Shown piece by piece: positions 1 to 8,910 of a stretch of DNA of 10,419 nt (within the stretch, counting starts at the first letter, position 1; each line of letters begins with the position of its first letter). Source of the stretch: Spongospora subterranea (Eukaryota; Endomyxa; Phytomyxea; Plasmodiophorida; Plasmodiophoridae); NCBI GenBank assembly GCA_900404475.1, contig OUQQ01000674.1, positions 1 through 10,419 of the forward strand. The letters run 5' to 3'. The notes under the pieces were generated by a model. It was not told where the DNA came from and did not search any database. It worked only from the letters and a program-made list of their open reading frames with translations. The translations under genes were made by a program, and so were the position numbers.

Positions 1-2
1 TT

Positions 3-176
3 CAGAATACGCGATTCCATAATCTAACCAATCTACCTGACCTCCCAACACGACTGCTCGCTCTAGGAGTTAAATTCTGCTCTAGATTTAAAGATCCTGC
101 TGCGATGACGTATGCCCTGTCATTCCAACGCCTCAAACGAGCCATCAGGATTAAAGATTTCTTTACGATTAAGTAG
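3..176 (+). CDS. Unidentified open frame entering from the left edge (3' end only)
   Basis: The frame is open from the window edge to a TAG at 174-176, giving 57 residues with no start codon in view. It reads like ordinary protein: a leucine-rich stretch (NLPDLPTRLLALGVKF), then a basic tail ending in KDFFTIK. The other two forward frames stop within the first 30 bases. It could be the last exon of a gene to the left, or the decayed C-terminal end of a reverse-transcriptase-type element, whose tails can look like this. I see no diagnostic motif for either. It is short enough that chance cannot be excluded. Confidence 0.25.
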   Translation, partial: QNTRFHNLTNLPDLPTRLLALGVKFCSRFKDPAAMTYALSFQRLKRAIRIKDFFTIK

Positions 177-1035
177 TTTACTAAATCCCGGATGTCTCTT
201 TGAAGATTAGAAGGATAGAAAGGGATGATTGAAAACTAGTTGTATTCAAAAAGAACCAGAATGTGTTAGCCTTAAGCAGCTCATCAAACATCTCCGCCGA
301 CCAAGCCTTGATGCTACAAAATAACGCCTTTCTAAGTTCATGTTGATATAAAGCGAGGAAACATCACATGTGACAAGAAAGGAATGCGGATGGAAGTCAA
401 CATCACATTCCATCATCGCAGTCACCGGCGAATATCAATATATTGACAACGCCTGGTTCGTTGTAAAAGTGATGGGTTAGATTGTCTTTGGGGTGTCGGC
501 CCGGCAATCTGTGTGGCGAAACGCGAGAAGTACTGGCCCAGTACTATTGGCGCCTTTCGCCAATCGGTCGAGTCAAATACCGAATGGAAATTTCTAGACG
601 GCCTTCGGATCGCTGGATCAATCCCGCTCGACAGAGAAGTGAAAATGCAGAAAATTTTCTCTCATCAGCACATGGCACCGCTTTTTTCACTGTATTGATT
701 TATATTCGATTCAATGCCCAAGTCGACAACGAAACCCGTTCTTGAGCGTTATTCCAACTTTGTTTTTTCCTTTAAGCGTTGAGACACGATGATCTATTAC
801 GAGTCGCCTTATAGAAAGCGTTCACGGGAGAGCGGACAGACAGGTTAATGTTGGCAAGCGACGATGAAGATAGTTGACGAGGACCTACTGTAGGGTCCAA
901 AAAAGATTCTGTTCAGTTGAGCTGAAATAGTTGGATGATATGGCGACACACACAAGGTGTCAATCCTCAGTGACACATCACTGACTGTAGTGGGCTGGGC
1001 TGTGACTGTGATGTATCGCCAGGTATATACGACAG
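177..1035. other. Stretch without a convincing gene
   Basis: I could not support a complete gene here. The most protein-like frame is plus-strand 447-698 (83 codons plus stop, with an internal ATG at 513). It holds a stretch with KREKYWPSTIGAFRQS and a C-terminal end FSHQHMAPLFSLY. An overlapping frame at 482-745 is open as well, so the signal is ambiguous. I recognised no family, and neither frame has a clear promoter or splice context. It could be a relic exon or chance. Confidence 0.3.
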
Positions 1036-1105
1036 GGGTGAAACGAAATAGAGTGATAAAGGAGGGACTTGGGTGAAACGAAACAGAGTGATAAAGGAGG
1101 GACTT
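1036..1105. repeat. Two tandem copies of a 35-bp direct repeat
   Basis: Copies lie at 1036-1070 and 1071-1105 and differ at a single base (AATAG versus ACAG in the middle of the unit). The unit begins GGGTGAAACGAAA and ends AGGAGGGACTT. The array sits about 140 bp upstream of the TATA-like box of gene 1, so it may lie in that promoter. The near identity indicates a recent duplication. Confidence 0.85.
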
Positions 1106-1244
1106 GTGGATACTTGTGGGTTGGCGGGAATTGGACCGAACACTCAATCAATAACTGATCCTGACACACCGATCGAGGGGAAATATCTGATCGGGCGACA
1201 GGTTGACAGATACGCGAGGAGAACGGGGGATCGCTGCCCGGCAA

Positions 1245-1250
1245 TATAAG
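1245..1250 (+). promoter_or_regulatory. TATA-like box of gene 1
   Basis: The sequence is AATATAAG (1243-1250), with the TATAAG core at 1245-1250. It lies about 75 bp upstream of the proposed start codon at 1321. Fungal TATA boxes commonly act some tens of bases before the transcript start, which would leave a 5' leader of roughly 40 bases. This is a position-and-motif call only. Confidence 0.4.
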
Positions 1251-1320
1251 CGATGGCGAGACACCTCGCTTGGCTCACTCTGTATCTCACAAGCAATTGG
1301 GCAGGACAGACGTTGAGACG

Positions 1321-2724
1321 ATGATGAAGGCCATACTGTGTAATGCTGCAATATTCTGTATTGTACTGACCACCAATATCGGGTAGTGATTCTATTGTAT
1401 ATTGTGCTGTTGATCCGTATTCTGAATACTATCTCGGGTTACTCTATTTAGGTCAGCTAATCCTGAACATGGCTCATCATCCCAAGTACCCTCTGCAACC
1501 GGATATGATTCCCCCAAGACATATGGCAATGAGCCGATTTACAATTGGAAAACCGATATCATCGCGTTCGTGCACAAGGCTGATGATGTGCTTGATAGCT
1601 GCTCAAATGATGTTCGAAGCGTTAATGTTGATCAGAGAGCTATTCACGAGTCCATGCGCGCCATGGTTCGTAGTTATAATCGAAAAAACGATCTCGCCTT
1701 TGGTAAAAAAGTGCCATCAAGCATTGTACAAAAGTTTGAATATCAACGAAAACTAACGCGCGAGGAGCGTATTCGAAACAATGAGGAACGCGCCAAACTT
1801 TACAAGTTCTTAGTTGGTGAGGATTATGCCAGCAAGATAGAGCACAAAGGCAAACGAGGCGGGGATGATTATCAAGAGGGCGGAAACGATGGTTACTCCA
1901 GCGATTACTATCAAGAAGACGATTATGATGAAGGTGGATATGAAAATCGTGAGAAGGAAGACGGATATGGAAACCGTGAAAAGGAAGATGGATATGGAAA
2001 GCCTGAGAAGAAGGACGGGTACAGAAATAATGAGAAAGACGAATCGACCGAAAACAAGGAGGATGACGAATCGTATGAAATCAACGAGGAAGACGAATCT
2101 TACGAATACAACGACCAAGAGGATGGCTATGGAAACAATGACAGCGAAGGCGCCTATGGAAAGCTGAAAAAAGTAGAATCCTATGGCATGCAGAAGGAAG
2201 AAGGCGCCTATGGCAAGCAGAACGAAGAAGGCGCCTATGGCACGCGGAAGGAAGAAATTGCCTATGGCAAGCAGAAGGAAGGAGGCTCCTATGGCAAGCA
2301 GAAGGAAAGAGACGCCTATGTCAAGCGGAAGGAAGAAATTGCCTATGGCAAGCAGAAGGAAGGAGACGCCTATGTCAAGCGGAAGGAAGAAATTGCCTAT
2401 GGCAAGCAGAAGGAAGGAGAGGAAGGAGACGCCTATGTCAAGCGGAAGGAAGAAATTGCCTATGGCAAGCAGAAGGAAGGAGACGCCTATGTCAAGCGGA
2501 AGGAAGAAATTGCCTATGGCAAGCAGAAGGAAGGAGGCGCCTATGGCAAGCAGAACAAAGAAGGCGCCTATGGTAAGAAAAACAAAGATCATGACCATGG
2601 GGTTCTTTACCACCTGGCCCCGTGGAACTGGTTTTCTCACTCCAAACACAAAATGTATCAAGAATATCCTGTCGTTAAGGTGCCTAGTACCCCACTCCCT
2701 GAAGAATATCAGGTATCGCCATGA
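1321..2724 (+). CDS. Gene 1: secreted repetitive protein with Lys-Arg-spaced nonapeptide repeats
   Basis: I do not recognise the family. Exon 1 is 1321-1382 and exon 2 is 1452-2724. Splicing (69-bp GT-AG intron, phase 2) gives 444 aa. Exon 1 encodes a classic signal peptide, MMKAILCNAAIFCIVLTTNI, with likely cleavage soon after (around GSA/NP). Without the intron this frame stops at once (TAG at 1384). Residues about 24-154 form a non-repetitive, charged, probably helical region with one Cys. A Lys-Arg pair (155-156) precedes an acidic Gly/Tyr/Asp-rich linker. Residues 184-402 are 24 consecutive nine-residue units, each starting with Tyr in all but one. The C-terminal tail (403-444) is non-repetitive, with an aromatic cluster APWNWF. 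Lys-Arg pairs recur at about 312, 330, 351 and 369, spaced to release 18-residue peptides if kexin cuts them. It could be a repetitive secreted peptide precursor, an effector or a wall protein. ATG 1324 is an equally possible start. Confidence 0.8.
1383..1451 (+). other. Intron of gene 1
   Basis: This is a 69-bp GT-AG intron. The donor GTAGTG follows GG, splitting a Gly codon (phase 2), and the acceptor is TATTTAG. CTGAAT about 30 bp before the acceptor may be the branch site. The next AG (1455-1456) would bring an immediate TAA into frame, so the first acceptor is preferred. Joining restores one frame from the signal peptide into the long second exon. Confidence 0.8.
1939..2595 (+). repeat. 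27-bp coding repeat array (24 nonapeptide units) with a 54-bp higher-order unit
   Basis: The basic unit is 27 bp, coding Y-G-x-x-(K/E)-E-x-x-(A/G/S). The first eight or so units (from 1939) are diverged and acidic (YGNREKEDG type). Later units are lysine-rich and nearly identical. From 2314 the pattern alternates YVKRKEEIA and YGKQKEGDA, a 54-bp higher-order unit at 2314, 2368, about 2422 and about 2485. One copy has a 9-bp in-frame duplication (adds three residues, EGE). Because the unit is a multiple of three and free of stops in several frames, shadow frames stay open on both strands across the array. Confidence 0.95.
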
Positions 2725-3310
2725 AATATTGCTAAGTTATTGGGACTGAATCGTCTACTGGAATAGATCCCCGAGCCCAAGAATGCTATCTGCGAGAAAG
2801 GATCGCCATCCTGTCGCCCTAGCAAGGAGTGAGTCTATCACTATTCATAACGGTATTTCCAATTGCTGAATAGCGATGGTGTTTTAGGAGCAATTATGGG
2901 AGTCAAGTCAGAAAATGGCACTAGAGCGCCTACAATTAGTCTAAATTGAGACAACTGTCCTCAATAACAATTAAATATAATCGTTGATTATTCTGTGGGT
3001 TTCAATGTTCAGTGTCCCTTTAGCAACCCACGAACAGGAATCTTTGCCTGGCTTGTCATTTGGTTGACAAGCATAAAGTGCCCTTTCTTTCATTCTTTTA
3101 TTTCTATAGCACCTTTCACGCTCGTCTTCGCGGGGTTCAATTGCTGACATGTTATGTATGGATCTGTCTCGGTTTTTCACCGCCTTACTTCATTGTCCTG
3201 ACATTCCTTGATGTTCGAGCCTAAAGCAACATATCAACTGCTTTATTTTTAAAAGATGCTGAACCTTCTGCGAAATGATCCAAAATATTGAGGCTGACAT
3301 CGCTACACAG
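2725..3310. other. Spacer between the convergent gene 1 and VMA13
   Basis: This is the 3' flank of both genes, which converge here. A minus-strand frame at 2971-3180 (69 codons) is open and has four Cys, but it has no family resemblance, no paired exon and no promoter context. It may be the VMA13 3' untranslated region. I see no RNA gene, repeat or mobile element. Confidence 0.5.
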
Positions 3311-5199
3311 CTACTGTCTCTGAAGACCGCTCCAGTTATTAATCATCAGCTTTTGGACGCAGAGTAGTGCATGCTGCTGAACATCTGGGCTTTCATGGGA
3401 CATTCTCTGCATTAGTTTCTCCTGCCCGCCAAGGGTCCGGACGATTTGTCTTCCGGACGGATAGAAACGCGCGAACTCGCCAAGATCAAAACAAGCTATT
3501 GCTATTGTTCTCGAATCTGAAGAATCGAGCAATTCTATCAATCTGTAACAGCTTCAAAACAATGTATAGAATCGTGCCAGAAACCTGCAATACCGCTTGA
3601 TCACAGCAAATCCGTCAGCATCACACCTTGAGAAATTCTCTTCCCAGAATGACTGAGTATGAACAGGGCTCCACTTCAGGTTGTCCCTAAACAGTTCTTG
3701 ACGAAACACCTCGAATGACCTTCCGACAAATGAGTACTCACAAACAACACTATTACCAGGAGACATATTACGAAAACTTCTTGACGTCTTTGAGAAGTTC
3801 AGTGCGGATGCATGTCAAGTCTTCGTGCATTTCAGGATCCTTAACAGATGTGCGAAGCTCAACTGCATCCAGTATTGGCAGAACATTGAGACCGAGCAGA
3901 ATCTCATTGAATTGATGTTTACCAGTGATATTCTGAATAAATTCAATCAAGATGTAATATAAAAAAAACCGTCCTGGCTACCCTTAAACAACAGAGAATC
4001 ACCCGAGCCACCTTATCTCTTGATACGGATTGAAGCGTACTGACGAGGACAGGGACAATATTGTCCCGGACCAGCATCGGTAGAACACTCTCCTTCATTG
4101 GAAATAAGAATATGATCAACTAAACAACAAAAACTTACATTGAACGAGAGAATCCAGAGGCAAAACGCGCATTGATAGACAAGTTGAGTATTCCTGGAGG
4201 ATTCTGATTGAAGTTTTTGAGCTAATCTGTAACTCAGTACTTAATATGATTTCTAGTGCAGAATCAGTAAAATTACACTGAGAGACCGCCTTCTTCAGCA
4301 AACTGAGTTTGGATCGACTTCTGTTTTAAGAAAATTTTGAGCGACATCATGGCCATGTTATGGCAACTATGTCCATGAGCACATTTAGACTAGGCAATAG
4401 AACGGAACCAGAAGCCCACCCATCGCTAACGTCGGAAACCTTTGCACCGAGCCACAAACCGAACTGTGAAGCAGACTTTAACATTTCAGCATCATCTGAT
4501 AGGACCAAACTTCATTTCAGTCAGATTAACAGACGGGAGATATATTGGGAGCTATTACCTGAATAATAGGGAGAGAACCGAGCAGGCTCTGTTGATCGTA
4601 AAAGGACGATAATTGCTTCTTCCAAGAATCCTAAAAGATTGTTAAAGAAGGTTAAAGCAACACAGCGCCTATCCAACCTAAGAAATAACGAGTATATATC
4701 TGCTTGTGGGGTTTGTTGTGAATAAAATAACGGGGCGATATCATCTTGACCTGACTCATACAAGACCCAGAGTGGATATGAGAGCGGTTTTACATATAGG
4801 TAAACCAACGTTGGAGAAGTTCTTCGATTATAACGAGTGTAAACTGTACGATATCCTCTTTAGTGCACTTTTTCAGGCAGGTCAACAGTGCCTCAACAAG
4901 TGGCATTGCATTCTGTAAAATAATAATCGTGTTAGGGATCACGATTCAGTGAACTACTAATGTAAACCAGGTGTATTGGACGCCCCCAGACAATCCATGA
5001 GGAGTACCTGACTATTGTATTGATGATCCGGCGCCTCATTTATCAACGAAATTTGAGCAGGAGAAAGAAGCGGGGAAAGGGGTGCCCAATCAATTTGGGC
5101 AGAGCGAGCAATAACAGCGTCATTATCGAGCGGGATCGAGTCGGTCGGGTCAGGTTCGAAACCGGACAGCGACAACCTATGCTCTATTAAGGTGCTCAT
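3311..5199 (-). CDS. VMA13: V-type proton ATPase subunit H (Vma13), 11 exons
   Basis: Subunit H is the regulatory subunit of the V1 sector at the vacuolar/endosomal membrane. It is needed for activity of the assembled pump and silences free V1. Exons (minus strand): 5199-5008, 4912-4810, 4744-4678, 4630-4559, 4509-4368, 4320-4277, 4226-4139, 4092-3982, 3932-3772, 3719-3594, 3542-3311. All introns are GT-AG, and joining gives 445 aa, the usual size for the family. An alternative exon-3 acceptor at 4751 gives 447 aa. Family landmarks, in order: an N-terminal region with IDWAPLSPLLS; armadillo-type helices (TKEDIVQFTLVIIEELLQ); FAEEGGLSV followed by QLVYQCAFCLWILSFN; DKVARVILCCLRNITGK; and the C-terminal domain LKWSPVHTQSFWEEN (Trp about 343), then IAIACFDLGEF and GGQEKLMQRMSHESPDV. 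No frameshift is needed. The ATG at 5197-5199 fits the family's N-terminal length. Intron 1 (95 bp) and intron 2 (59 or 65 bp) are the least certain. Placement between two repeat-rich secreted genes looks coincidental. Confidence 0.95.
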
Positions 5200-6394
5200 T
5201 TCACCCCACTAAGTATGCCAATTACTGATAATATTCCACCTCAGTCCTCACACGTACCATAGAACTACAGTACCAACAGGTTGCGCACGGGTCCTCCTTT
5301 CATCGTTGCACCACTGTAGTCCCCGATGACTGATGTGTATACCCAAGACAGTGGTAGCGTGTTCACTGTAACAACTGTAAAATGACGTGTAACGCTATTT
5401 GAGGAATTTTGTCACCACAGTAACGGAGAAACCGTCCATTCGTTGTCAACATGTTTTTACTATAAAATCATGACGTGTACACGTGATTTCGGCGCGCCCG
5501 TGAAGAAAATGGACGAACGAAGAAAGACTTGCGGGGAAGTTTCCCAGATGTATCCCGCCGACCTTGTTCGACACCAAGGAAGAATCCCCCTTAGTCGACA
5601 TGTTTGTCCGGGATTTTTTGCTCAAACACAATTGTGAAGTACTGTAACCCATCCGACCATTCCAAATATGACGAAAGCCAGACTGCTGCCGCAAGAATGG
5701 GAGAAACATTTCTGCAAGACCAATATGGATAAGGTCACTTTTACAGTGCTTGTTGATGGAAACTCTACCCTTACTACTTTTTAAGGCAAAAAACAAATCT
5801 GTCTGGGAAGAAGGGCTAGCTACCAATATGGCAAAAATGTTTCTGAGTCCATTGTGAAAGCAGCACACAGGCGGGCACGTTCACTGCTTTGTCAATCCAG
5901 TATTTGTCTCCAGTGTACAACATTTCGGTGGTATAACCTGAACGACATGGGCATCCTCAACCGCGGGATCCACGATTTAGTCGATTACGGTGAGCGGGGT
6001 ACGATGATATCAGATTGCCATTGAATATTCCCCCACTGGAGAGACCTGTGATTTTTTGTTGTTTTAAGGATCTTACTTTTCGATTTGTTTGTTTCTGAAA
6101 CCCCTTTCAGTTTTATCTGTTTTGGTGATAAGGGGGCCTCGTCTCTCCACCCCATCAATATCACTGCTATCGCCATGTGAATCCCCCACTGACACCCCTG
6201 TTACCCTCGTCATCCCATTTTATCACATCATCACTGCTATCGCCATGCCCCACATCAAGTCTCAAAATATCTCCAGATAAGGAATAAGGTGCATTATTCG
6301 CGGGGGTGTTCCTGAGTCATGTTGGAATCAATGGTTTATTTTCTAAAATCACCTGACCATTGAGGTGGCGAAATTGCAAATTAGGAGGTGGCGA
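5200..6394. other. Divergent intergenic region between VMA13 and gene 2
   Basis: This must hold the promoters of both VMA13 (minus) and gene 2 (plus), but I saw no convincing TATA box for either. A 140-codon minus-strand frame at 5446-5868 and the plus-strand frame 5504-5647 are open and overlap. Further plus-strand fragments (a frame containing PSDHSKYDESQTAAARMG near 5645-5735, and one containing LNDMGILNRGIHDLVDYG near 5940-5995) look protein-like but are separated by stops and frame changes. They could be relic exons. I recognised no family. Confidence 0.4.
6160..6247. repeat. Pair of 18-bp direct repeats in the gene 2 upstream region
   Basis: ATCACTGCTATCGCCATG occurs exactly at 6160-6177 and again at 6230-6247, 70 bp apart. 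A related GAAT...CCCCCACTG segment occurs near 6025-6040 and 6180-6191. This suggests decayed short duplications about 150-230 bp upstream of the gene 2 start. They could be promoter elements or leftover repeat sequence. Confidence 0.7.
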
Positions 6395-8791
6395 ATGAAG
6401 ATCACCGCTTTGATTGCTGTTATATTATGTACTCTATTCAGCTTCAATACAGGGTAATTTATCCATGTTCATCACTTCAATCCTCTTTTTTTAATTCGAA
6501 TACGGTACAGATTGGCAAGTGCAGCTAAGTATGATGGTGTCAAAACTCAAGCCAGTGCGCCATCAAGTTTCATCACGGCCATCAAGGATCTGATGTCGCC
6601 TGATCGTGGAACGACCGCGGAAACTTCACCATCGGGCTTGTCGGCTTCCGAGTTTGTCGTCCGCGTACATGAATACATGAAGGCCTATCCCGGAAATAAG
6701 AAACCTCGAGTTTTGGATGATATCATCAAGAGATTTCACGAGAATTCTGTTCAAGCGGTCTCAAAGATATGTGAGAACTCAAAGCTGGCTTGCCCTAAGG
6801 AGAAGGTCAAGAAAAAGGAGAAACGTTCCCGTTATCAAGAACCCGATGATGAGCGCTCGACGGGTCAATCTGACAATAACCTTGCCCCAGTAGTCACGAT
6901 CGATAAAACATCATATGAGAATCAGGAATTCGCCACGACAAAGGAACATCAATTTCTGAAATTCCTCAACCCGTTGAAAAGAAAGAAAAAAGATGAGCAG
7001 TCAGAGGGCAGCAATGACAACAAGAGAGGTGATGGAAAATCTTGGAGTAAGGAAAGTGAAGGCGATAACGTTGAAGACTGTGAGGTTGGAAAGAAACAAC
7101 GTGAGACACCTGCAAACAATTCCAATGGAAAGGAAGGAGATGGACATCATGAAAGTGATAAGACCCAAGAGATAAACACTGACAAACCGTCTCATAAAAT
7201 TAATGAGGAGGAAGTAGCTGAAAATCACGAAGGGGAACGTAGCGAAGAGCCATGTAAAGTCAATGAGGAGAAGGCCAAAAAACGACTCTTCCGAAATGGG
7301 TGGCGTCTTTTCAAGAGGAAAAACAAGGCGAATGGAGAAGTAGGGAAACCCGAGAGGAAATCACGTAAGATATTTTATCTGTTTGGGAAGACGAGAAAAG
7401 ACGTTTCTGATGGCAACAACGACGAAAAGAATGTCGACGCGGAACCATCTCTGCTCACAACGACACGCAAAGATGAACACCAAAGTGTAGTTGATACCGA
7501 ATCCAGGCAATGGCCGGGACCGGCCAAGATCAAGGAAATCAAGATAATGACCCCTTTTCAAGAAGATGATGACGAGAGTTCGACGGATCGATCCTGTTCT
7601 GTTGAAAATAATCAGTCCCCGGCGGTCACGCTCGATGAAAAATCAGATAAGAATCAGGAATGCGTCAAGACAAAGGAAGGATCATTTCTAGGACTATCTA
7701 ATTTATTCAAGAAAAAGGACAAAGATCTTTCTGATGACACCAAGGGCGAAAAAAACGAGGACGGGAAACAGTCGCTTTTGACAAAGACGCACAAAGATGA
7801 ACATCCAGAAACGGTCAGGACCGAAACCAGACAATGGCAGGGACCTTTATATGCAGACAAGCGCAAGGAACAGCAGAGTTCGTATCCTGATCAAGAAGTT
7901 GATCATGAGAGCTCGACCGATCGATCCTTTTCTGTTGACAATGATTATTCCTGGGCAGTCACGCTCGATGAAAAGTCAGACGAGAATCCGGAATGCGCCA
8001 AGACAAGAAAAGGATTATCTCTACCCAATTTTCTAAAGAAAAGGAAAAAACATCTTTCTGATGGCGACAAAGGCGCAAAAAACATCGACGGAAGACAGTC
8101 TATTCTGACAAAGTCACACAAAGACGAACGTCCAAAAGCAATCGGGACCGAAGACAGACAATGGCAGGGACCCTCATATGCGGACAAGATCAAGGGACAC
8201 GAGAAAAGGTCGCCTGATCAAGAAGCTGATGATGAGATCTCGATGGATCAATCCTTTTCTGTTGACAATAATCTCGCCCCGGCGGTCACGCTCGATGAGA
8301 AAGAAGAGAATCGAGAATGCGTCAAAATCAGAAAAAAATATCCAAGATTACCTAATCTATTGAAGAAGAAAAAAGATGAACAGTCAGACGGAAGCAATGA
8401 CAAAAAGGAAGGTAGTAAAAAATCCTGGAGTATTTTCAAAAAAAAAGGCAAAGATGGTAATGGCGAAAACTGTTCGACCGGAAAGACACAACATGAGGCA
8501 TCTTCATGCAAATCCGATGAAATTAAAGGAGGTGGACAACATGAAAGTGATCAGACCCAAGATATAAACGCTGGGACGTCTTCTAATGAAATTAATGAAC
8601 AGAGAGAAGCTGATTATCAAGAAGGTGCAAAAACCGAAACGAGCCAATACGGGATATTTCCGAATAAAGCTACTGAGGAGAAAGCCGAAAGACCATCATT
8701 TTGGCACCTTTCTAAGAAAAAAGGTGCGAATGGAGAAGTAGGGAAAACCAAGGAGAAAAAACATAAAAGATTTCATCTGCTCGGGAAATGA
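6395..8791 (+). CDS. Gene 2: secreted lysine-rich modular repeat protein
   Basis: I do not recognise the family. Exon 1 is 6395-6453 and exon 2 is 6511-8791. The 57-bp intron is phase 2, and the spliced product is 779 aa. Exon 1 gives the signal peptide MKITALIAVILCTLFSFNTG, completed by LASA at the start of exon 2, with likely cleavage at ASA/AK. Residues about 25-125 form a non-repetitive region with a predicted helical stretch (SASEFVVRVHEYMKAYPG) and two Cys (about 107 and 114) that could pair. From about residue 129 the protein is four repeat units, starting near 129, 370, 481 and 590. Typical motifs are QExDDESSTDRSFSVDNN, AVTLDEKSDxN, LxNLxKKKK and TExRQWQGPxYADK. It is extremely hydrophilic, with many Lys/Arg clusters. 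The frame has no stop over 2.2 kb, so it is probably expressed. It could be an effector, an extracellular matrix protein, or a Golgi-processed polyprotein. The calls of secretion and of real coding are firm; the function is unknown. Confidence 0.8.
6454..6510 (+). other. Intron of gene 2
   Basis: This is a 57-bp GT-AG intron. The donor GTAATTTA follows GG of a split Gly codon (phase 2), and the acceptor is CGGTACAG. Reading through instead gives an immediate TAA. Splicing joins ...FNT-G to LASAAKYDG in frame and completes the signal-peptide cleavage region. Its position and phase match the gene 1 intron. Confidence 0.85.
6836..8788 (+). repeat. Four modular coding repeat units of gene 2
   Basis: Units begin at a shared Gln-Glu codon pair at 6836, 7559, 7892 and 8219, and are about 241, 111, 109 and 190 codons long. 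Units 2 and 3 are compact: a head (VTLDEK...KKK) plus a tail (LSDG...KHxDExP...RQWQGP). Units 1 and 4 carry an extra module of about 130 residues between head and tail position (KKKDEQSxGSND ... HESDxTQxIN ... ANGEVGK). Unit 4 stops at the end of this module. The units are diverged but easily aligned in protein. Confidence 0.9.
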
Positions 8792-8910
8792 AAAAAATAC
8801 CTCTTTTTGTTATAACAACAACGACAAAAGCACGTAGTCAAGATTGAAAACAATGGTCGGGACCTTCATATACATTTCCATGACAAAAAAGAAGGCAGAG
8901 AGTTAAGCTA
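8792..8910 (+). pseudogene. Decayed tail of the fourth gene 2 repeat unit, now 3' of the stop codon
   Basis: The bases after the TGA (8789-8791) still align with the tail of unit 1 (from 7391). CAACAACGACAAAAG near 8815-8830 matches CAACAACGACGAAAAG in unit 1. CAATGGTCGGGACCTTCATA (8851-8870) matches the RQWxGPxYAD coding stretch of units 1-3. GAAGGCAGAGAGTT near 8890 matches GAACAGCAGAGTT between units 2 and 3. Frames are broken and a middle part is missing. Gene 2 therefore once continued further, or the duplication included non-coding tail. It probably lies in the present 3' untranslated region. Confidence 0.65.

Noticed and set aside
845..1244. Minus-strand frames of 100 and 88 codons upstream of gene 1
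   Set aside because: Serine/proline-rich low-complexity readings of the duplicated promoter DNA, overlapping each other, with no family resemblance.
1810..2661. Long minus-strand open frame (283 codons) opposite gene 1, hydrophobic and repetitive
   Set aside because: It is the antisense shadow of the 27-bp repeat array, which lacks stops in several frames. The sense frame has a signal peptide, intron and varied flanks; this one has none.
2183..2749. Second plus-strand frame through the gene 1 repeats (188 codons)
   Set aside because: It is a frame-shifted reading of the same 27-bp units and is not linked to the signal-peptide exon.
5446..5868. 140-codon minus-strand frame upstream of VMA13
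   Set aside because: No recognised family, no splice or promoter context, and it overlaps a more protein-like plus-strand frame. Kept only as a note in the spacer entry.
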